The position numbers and the translations under genes are program-made. The notes below the pieces were generated by a model that searched no databases, had not been told where the DNA came from, and worked only from the letters and a program-made list of their open reading frames with translations. From NCBI GenBank assembly GCA_026692885.1, contig JAPLNJ010000558.1, positions 1 to 38,301 on the forward strand: 38,301 nucleotides of DNA, read 5' to 3'. The stretch is from Planctomycetota bacterium. GTDB lineage: Bacteria > Planctomycetota > Planctomycetia > Pirellulales > Pirellulaceae. Within the stretch, counting starts at the first letter, position 1, and each line of letters opens with the position of its first letter. Below are positions 32,736 through 38,301 of the stretch, in pieces.

Positions 32736-35700
32736 TTATGCTGGAGACGCCTGCGTTGCCGCGCGGAATAAATCATCCAAGGCGTCCTCCAGCGGCTGAT
32801 TCCAGTCGCCCAGTTCGAACACCGTCGCGCGCGGTGGACTTGGGTCGCGGCGGGCGCCGGCAGCAGGGCGTCCGGCTGCCGATGACGGTCGCGTCTCAGG
32901 CGGTGTGCTGCTGGCTCCTTGCGTGGGACGTTTTTCCCAACCGTCCTGGCCGGATTGGAAATCCGGCCCACTTGGGTTGCGGCTGGCAGGCGGCATGAGG
33001 AAACCGCCGAACTGCGAGGCAGCAGGGAGGGTTGGCCAGGACCCGCTGGCTGCGGGTTCGCCCTCGCCTGCCGGTTGTTTACCGGAATTGAGAACGTTGA
33101 TTACGAACAGCACGTCCAGCGCCGTCAAGATGCCATCGTCGTTCACGTCCCAGTAGGAGGGCGGCGCGGCAGGCTGAGGCAGGTCCCGCAGGCCGCCGTT
33201 AATCGCGTTGATCAGGCGCAGCGCGTCCAGCGGGTGGACCCACCCGTTGTCGTCCACGTCGTACGGGCTGCGGCGGTTCTGCCACGACACGAGCTGCACC
33301 GTCGTCACCGCGTCGGCCACGGCCGGGACGGACTCGCGATGCCCGGCGTGGTCCGTGGCCTGGCTGTAGAAAGCGTAGGTGTGATTGGGCTGCCCGACGA
33401 ACAGACCGGTGCGGTTGGCCGTGTCCTGGAGCCACGGTTCAAACGGTCCGCCATTGTCCGAGACGTAGACGTCGAACGCGTGAACCCCGGCGCCGCCGGC
33501 CTCGTCCGTGGCGTCCCAGGCGACCGGAAAGATCAACTCGGACGCGGTCGATGGCAGCGGCCCGACTCCGCCGGACGGCGCGCCGCTGTCGATCCAGTTG
33601 ACCACGGTGGGCGTGTCGATCGGCTCGTTCCAGTCGAAGACGATCGTGGCCAGGTTGCTGATCGCCGTGCCGCCCGGCAAACCGGTCTGGGAGCGGATCG
33701 TGTAGTGCACCTCGCCTTCGCCGCTGTGCGTGGCCACGTCGTTGGGGGGCAGGAAGCCGGCCGTCGGGTCCTGACTCATTTCGCCGGTGGCCGGGTCGAG
33801 GCCGGTCAAGGTCCACTGGACCAGCCCGGTCGCTTTATCCAAACGCGCGTCGATGTCCACCAGCAGGTTGTTGCCGAAGGGGCGGAGGTCGAACGGTTCG
33901 GGATGGTACGACGTCAGGCCCGGCGGAACGCTGAGCGTGTGCTCGCCGAACTGGATGTCGCCCAATTCGAAGGTGGTCCAATCCAGATTCACGTCCAGTT
34001 GGTCCCGGATGGTCACCAGGACGGCTGGTGCGGTCGCCCGCAGGTCGTTCTCGAAGCGGACCGTGTACGGCCAGACGGCGTCGGCGGACAGATAGCGTTC
34101 CGCCCCGAAGCCCGTCGGCCCCAGTTTGTCATTCGGATCGTGGCTGCCGGCGATGTTCTGGACAGCCACGCTCTGCGGTTGCTGCGCCGCCTGCACAGCG
34201 GGAGCGGGCAGGGCGAACGTGATGGACAGTTTGTAGCTTGGATTGTAGTCTCCGCCGCGTATCGGGTTGGCAATGTTGCCCGTGGCGTCGAAGACGCCGT
34301 GACCGCCGATTCCCACGAGGAATTGGTACTGCGTGTCGTTCCAGAGACTATCTCGGAAGGTCTCGCTGCCACCGCCGCGAGCGAGATTGCTGCGGCGACC
34401 ACCGGTAGTCAAATTGACCACGACCACGTCCAGGTCTCCGTATTTCGGGTCGAAGTCGAGCGTGATGCTCGTGTCGTACTGTCGGCGTTGGCTGGGATCG
34501 GTCTCGGTAGCGGGCAGGGTGAACCTGAACCAGTCGGCATCACCCGTCTTTGCTTCCGCGACGATCAGTCCGTCCTGGGACCACGGCCCGTGGAGAACGC
34601 CGAGATCAGCGGCCGTGGCCTCGGTGTTGTTGTCCTCGTAGATGTCGTCCGCGACGGGCACGCCGTTGTCGATGAAGATCTTGTCGACTTTCGCCTTGTC
34701 CACGCCGGGCAGTTCGATGTAGGCGCGGTAGAAGTCTTGGGGCCGTGCTTGACCGGACAGACGTTGCCGATAGAGAATCCCCTCGCCCTGGGCGGCCGCT
34801 TTCAAGGCGGTCCACACGCCCGGCAGGTCGTTGAGTCCATCGCCATCCGCGCGGCCGGCGAGGTGCCACAAGATGGTTTCCACGGCCCCCAACACGTTCG
34901 CGCCCATATTGCCGTTGTCGTTGATGCCGTCGGCCGCGAACCTCGCGGCCAAGTTGGTGGCCCGCACGTCCGAATCCCTGTAATCCGGTATACCGTTGCG
35001 ATTCCGATCTTGTCCAACCGTATAGCCGAACGCGTCGTAGCCCATCCAAAAGTCGTTGTTGTCGAGAAACTGTCCGGAGCGGTTCTGGTCGAACCAGGCC
35101 CCGGCTACGTTGATGCCAGTGGCCGCAGGTTGTCCTGGTGCGGCGACCACCACTTGCCGCCCCTCCAATACTTTGGCCGCCACGAACGACGCCCAGCCTT
35201 CAGCGAAGGCTTTCGTCAGCAGGGGAGCGCCTGACGCATCGAGCGACTCGTCGATGATTCCGTAGCTCGATCCTGCGCCGCTCACTCCGTAGGGAAAGTC
35301 TTTGTAGTTATTGGCGGCGAATTCCAACGCGTGCCCGTACTCATGCAAGACGGTGGCGGGGGAAGTGACCATCTTGGTGCCGATGCCGATGCGTTCGTTG
35401 TTCGGGTCCGGATAATGCACCGCGTTGCCGGCCCCATAGTTGTCGTCCGGGAAGGCAATCGCGATCGGTGTCCGGGACGTTGCGCCGGTTTTGTCAGCCA
35501 TCGCCTTCGCCGCGACCCGAACCCAAGCTGACAAGCCGAACTGGTCATCGGTGATCGTGCGCGACAGGTCCACCACTTGTCGTTGAGTACCGGCCTGCAG
35601 GGTCACGGGCGCCGGCGTGGGATCGTGATGACGCAGATACCACAATAGGGTTCTACCGCTCCATTGTGCTCCCGCAACCCAAGCCGGATCCCCGGCGTGG

Positions 35701-38301
35701 GAGCCATCGGAATTAATGCGAAGGCTATTCTCTTCCCGCACGTAGGCATATTCATTGGCCGCATAGACGACCAAGTAGATTTGACGTGGTGGATTGGTGT
35801 TGCCAAGGTACTCTCCGGAATCGTCTCTGGTGAACACGAACTCGCCGGTCTCGGTCGTCAGGTTGCTCACCAGGTCGTCCCCCCATAACGACGATTCCGT
35901 GGCGAGATCATTCCTGTTGCTCAGTAGCACGTCCGGCGTGTCGCCTGCCGTGACAGGGGTGCCTGGGATCGCGTCTGGTTGGCCTTTCGCCTCCCACAGT
36001 TGGACCCGCACCCGCGCGTTGTCGCCGAAGTACCGCAGCAACTCGCCTCCATATTGGATCTTCCCCCTGACGACCAGCCCGTCGATGATCCCGAAGTATC
36101 CGAAGAACGAGGACATCTTGTTGCCGCTGAGATCCTCGGCCGCCCGTGAGGAAACGTCTTCGCCGATTTCCAGGCGGTAGATTCCCGCCACGCTCTGTTC
36201 CGGGAAGGTGATCTCGAAGGCCGTGTCGGACTTGCGCACCACGCCCGTCACAATCACCAGATTCCCGGCCGGATCGCGAAGCTCAACGGAAGAGGTCCCA
36301 AAGCTGCCAGGCTTGATCGGCTCGTTGAACGTGACTGTGATTTTGCTCACTGCGGACGGCTGCAAATTGTCGGGGCTGCTGCTTACGATGCGGGGCGCTT
36401 CCCGGTCGACGACCTGGGCCTGCCCGACATAGGCGTTCCCCGCCTCCCCCGCGACGGCAGTGCGGGCCGCGGCCACACGCACCGGCGGCCCGCCGAGGAT
36501 GGCGGGGGCGACGGTGAGCGTGTAGTCGCCCAACACGTTTTGCGGCGGAAACGCCAACTGATACTGCTGGGCCGACAAGCGCTGCACCGACAAGCCGGGA
36601 ACAGCCCCGTCCGGCCCCGTCAAGATCACGTCTTGCGGCGCAAGCTGGTATCGGAGGATCGGTTGTGAGAAGGTGACTGTGAATTGCGTCAGACCGTCCG
36701 TCTGGCTCACGGGATCGACCGGCGTATGGCCCGTCACAAACAGCGGGTATTCCTCCGCTGTGGCGTCCGGCCCGCCCAAGCCGAAACTCGCCCGGTAGCG
36801 ATCATCATTCGTCTCGCCGCTCGCGCCGTCGTGATCCTGGTCCAACTCCCGGCCCGTCAAGTCCGCGATCTGCGGACCGACGACGACGGTGTACTGGCCG
36901 GGCGTCGTCTGCACCGGAAACTCGAGGCGATAGGTCCGCGACGTAAGGGGAATTATCGCGGTGGCGAGGACGGCTTGGCCTACGGGGTCAGTGATGTTCA
37001 CGTCGTCGGCCGTGAAGGTGGCCGGGTCCAGGTCTTCACTGAAGTCCACGTCCACGGCCCCGACGCCGCCGGCCGCGGCTGGGACGGGCGTGTGGCCGAC
37101 GATCCACGGCGGGGCTTCGTCGGTCAACCCGCCGCCGCGGCTGAGCGACTGGCGGAACTGCTCCTGCAGCAACTCGTCCACCACCAGGCTGTCTACGTGC
37201 GACAGGCCGAGTCCCGTCACCCGGTCGGCCAAGGTCAGGATCACCTCGTCCCAGGTCGCGCCGATCTGCTGCGTGAAGATCCGCCACGTGGCCCGCCACG
37301 CCTCGTCATCGGCGGTGAACGGCGGCCGGTACTGCTCGCGCAGGGCGTCCCAGTCGATCAACAAGGTGGACGGCTGCAGCGGGTTCACGCTCTGCGAGGT
37401 CAGCGTGTACTCGGCGGCGCCGGTGGCGGCGGCGACACTATGCAGCGTGAGCCTTTGCCGCTCGCCGGGCCGCAGGATGCCCGCCGGGCCGGTGTAGCTC
37501 GGCGCCAGGAACTGGATCGCTCCGGCGTAGTCCAGCCGGTCGGGTGCCAAGCCGAACGGCAAGTTGTCCGGCCCTTGGATCTGCAACAGCGGCGACGCCA
37601 GGTCGATGTCGCCCGTGTTTTCGTACTCGACGATGATTGTGGTCGCTGCGTTGGCGCGGACCAAATCGTTCAGGATCAGCCGAGCCTGCAGATTCGCGCC
37701 GGTGCCGGCCTGGACGGTGAAGGCGTCGAGGGCCGCGGCCCAAACGCCGTCCGGACCGGCGGCCTCGACGTCGTACACGCCCACGGCCAGACCGCTCAGA
37801 GCGAAGGTGGCGAAGAAGTTCGTGCCGTCGCCCGGATAAATCCGGTGCCCGTAGACGGCCTCGCCCTGCGGCGATATGAGCCGAGCCAGGGGCTGCGCAG
37901 GCAGCAGGCTGCCGCTGACCAGCAACGTGACGTCCCCCACGTTCCCGCCGTGATTCGGCGTCACATCCGTGACGCCGAACGGGAGCTGGCGGGCGGTCAG
38001 TTGATAGGTCCGTGCCGCACCGGGCAGGTCACGATAAACCAACAGGTAATACGTCCCGGCCGGCGCCGACGGCAGCCGTAGCTGCGGGGTCCCGGCGACT
38101 AGCGTGGACTTCAGGTCGTACAGTGTCCGCGTCGGCACTCCCTCGTAGGTCAGGTAGACCGTGGCGCCGGGCGCGGCCGCACCGCTGAGTGTGACGACCA
38201 CGTCGTCTCCTGAATCGGCCCACAACCGATAGTAGGCCGACTGCTGGTCGGCGAGCGTGCCGGCGGCGGGCTGTTCGAAGACCAGTTCCTGCGCCTCGAC
38301 G
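32736..38301 (-). CDS. Giant secreted dockerin protein with metallopeptidase-like motif (N-terminus outside window)
   Basis: Open from the right edge to TAA 32736, at least 1855 codons; the N-terminus is missing. In protein order by position: CARDB-like segment (about 37450-37720); three Big_5-like Ig repeats each with a VTFS/VTFNEP core (about 37130-36870, 36730-36470, 36390-36100); a zincin-like HEYGH motif (35331-35345) with a downstream AEGW acid about 40 residues on; a pre-peptidase C-terminal-like DADWFRFTL region (about 34560-34390); a SHDPNDKLGP module (about 34140-33920); and a dockerin-type pair of EF-hand-like loops DVDDNGWVHPLDALRLINAIN and DVNDDGILTALDVLFVINVLN (about 33265-33105). 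A Pro/Ser-rich linker and a terminal helix ELGDWNQPLEDALDDLF follow. Probably a cell-surface or exported protease or adhesin; the substrate is unknown. Confidence 0.9.
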   Translation of the reverse strand, partial: VEAQELVFEQPAAGTLADQQSAYYRLWADSGDDVVVTLSGAAAPGATVYLTYEGVPTRTLYDLKSTLVAGTPQLRLPSAPAGTYYLLVYRDLPGAARTYQLTARQLPFGVTDVTPNHGGNVGDVTLLVSGSLLPAQPLARLISPQGEAVYGHRIYPGDGTNFFATFALSGLAVGVYDVEAAGPDGVWAAALDAFTVQAGTGANLQARLILNDLVRANAATTIIVEYENTGDIDLASPLLQIQGPDNLPFGLAPDRLDYAGAIQFLAPSYTGPAGILRPGERQRLTLHSVAAATGAAEYTLTSQSVNPLQPSTLLIDWDALREQYRPPFTADDEAWRATWRIFTQQIGATWDEVILTLADRVTGLGLSHVDSLVVDELLQEQFRQSLSRGGGLTDEAPPWIVGHTPVPAAAGGVGAVDVDFSEDLDPATFTADDVNITDPVGQAVLATAIIPLTSRTYRLEFPVQTTPGQYTVVVGPQIADLTGRELDQDHDGASGETNDDRYRASFGLGGPDATAEEYPLFVTGHTPVDPVSQTDGLTQFTVTFSQPILRYQLAPQDVILTGPDGAVPGLSVQRLSAQQYQLAFPPQNVLGDYTLTVAPAILGGPPVRVAAARTAVAGEAGNAYVGQAQVVDREAPRIVSSSPDNLQPSAVSKITVTFNEPIKPGSFGTSSVELRDPAGNLVIVTGVVRKSDTAFEITFPEQSVAGIYRLEIGEDVSSRAAEDLSGNKMSSFFGYFGIIDGLVVRGKIQYGGELLRYFGDNARVRVQLWEAKGQPDAIPGTPVTAGDTPDVLLSNRNDLATESSLWGDDLVSNLTTETGEFVFTRDDSGEYLGNTNPPRQIYLVVYAANEYAYVREENSLRINSDGSHAGDPAWVAGAQWSGRTLLWYLRHHDPTPAPVTLQAGTQRQVVDLSRTITDDQFGLSAWVRVAAKAMADKTGATSRTPIAIAFPDDNYGAGNAVHYPDPNNERIGIGTKMVTSPATVLHEYGHALEFAANNYKDFPYGVSGAGSSYGIIDESLDASGAPLLTKAFAEGWASFVAAKVLEGRQVVVAAPGQPAATGINVAGAWFDQNRSGQFLDNNDFWMGYDAFGYTVGQDRNRNGIPDYRDSDVRATNLAARFAADGINDNGNMGANVLGAVETILWHLAGRADGDGLNDLPGVWTALKAAAQGEGILYRQRLSGQARPQDFYRAYIELPGVDKAKVDKIFIDNGVPVADDIYEDNNTEATAADLGVLHGPWSQDGLIVAEAKTGDADWFRFTLPATETDPSQRRQYDTSITLDFDPKYGDLDVVVVNLTTGGRRSNLARGGGSETFRDSLWNDTQYQFLVGIGGHGVFDATGNIANPIRGGDYNPSYKLSITFALPAPAVQAAQQPQSVAVQNIAGSHDPNDKLGPTGFGAERYLSADAVWPYTVRFENDLRATAPAVLVTIRDQLDVNLDWTTFELGDIQFGEHTLSVPPGLTSYHPEPFDLRPFGNNLLVDIDARLDKATGLVQWTLTGLDPATGEMSQDPTAGFLPPNDVATHSGEGEVHYTIRSQTGLPGGTAISNLATIVFDWNEPIDTPTVVNWIDSGAPSGGVGPLPSTASELIFPVAWDATDEAGGAGVHAFDVYVSDNGGPFEPWLQDTANRTGLFVGQPNHTYAFYSQATDHAGHRESVPAVADAVTTVQLVSWQNRRSPYDVDDNGWVHPLDALRLINAINGGLRDLPQPAAPPSYWDVNDDGILTALDVLFVINVLNSGKQPAGEGEPAASGSWPTLPAASQFGGFLMPPASRNPSGPDFQSGQDGWEKRPTQGASSTPPETRPSSAAGRPAAGARRDPSPPRATVFELGDWNQPLEDALDDLFRAATQASPA

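Noticed and set aside
31954..32799. Plus-strand open frame of 281 codons beginning inside the HPr-like gene
   Set aside because: It overlaps the HPr gene in another frame, then a cloverleaf palindrome and the dispersed repeat.
32919..35234. Long plus-strand open frame (771 codons) opposite the giant secreted protein
   Set aside because: It is an antisense shadow: the minus frame has continuous recognisable domains, and the plus frame shows none and an Arg/Val-rich shadow composition.

Overview
The window looks like a piece of a planctomycete chromosome (phylum Planctomycetota, probably near Pirellulales or Gemmatales). This rests on GC-rich DNA, a DUF1559 domain inside a very large secreted protein, a kinase fused to a sulfatase-modifying-factor domain, a giant dockerin protein carrying a DPNDK-type module, a Ser/Thr kinase with a polytopic tail, and many short palindromic intergenic repeats of the kind seen in that phylum. 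I saw no rRNA, tRNA or CRISPR array. The left edge cuts an ABC permease and the right edge cuts the giant secreted protein.

Layout. 1-4912 (minus): an ABC-2 exporter operon made of a small two-helix membrane protein, a large membrane-anchored accessory protein, an ATPase and a permease, with a heptamer and octamer repeat block between the last two. 5134-7371 (plus): a kinase-like / zinc ribbon / TM / SUMF1 fusion. 7372-8260: stacked repeats. 8261-8779 (plus): an FHA protein whose stop codon abuts a MITE-like element. 8981-9853 (minus): an Ala-rich protein preceded by two tiny ORFs with good ribosome binding sites. 9946-12423 (minus): a PhnD-like plus patatin reading frame interrupted by one in-frame TAA. 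12935-14161 (plus): a secreted HAD phosphatase. 14634-18194 (plus): a DUF1559-containing secreted protein. 18195-19035: an integrase remnant, a palindrome and an orphan terminator. 19036-21216 (minus): a Ser/Thr kinase and an F420/NADP-type reductase. 21279-27397 (minus): histidine kinase, response regulator, HNH nuclease, MoxR ATPase and a MoxR-partner protein. 27631-31598 (minus): uvrA and glk. 31892-32176 (plus): an HPr-like protein. 32736-38301 (minus): the giant secreted protein with an HEYGH metallopeptidase-like motif.

The most notable region is the 21.3-27.4 kb cluster. The sensor kinase, regulator and HNH nuclease are tightly packed and are followed by a MoxR ATPase and a partner that vaguely resembles TraB/EreA/DUF5682 proteins. 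Two of its five genes are visibly damaged. The histidine kinase has lost the N-box part of its ATPase domain together with its frame. The MoxR partner carries a 22-bp tandem duplication that throws its C-terminus out of frame. A third lesion, the in-frame stop in the patatin gene, lies elsewhere. The cluster therefore looks like an uncharacterised, possibly conflict- or stress-related system that is decaying in this genome.

The second theme is repeats. At least a dozen palindromic elements of mostly unrelated sequence sit in the intergenic spaces. They include two cloverleaf-like elements of the same size, a 48-bp perfect palindrome, a MITE with perfect 20-bp terminal inverted repeats, and a roughly 245-bp repeat present in inverted orientation 24 kb apart.
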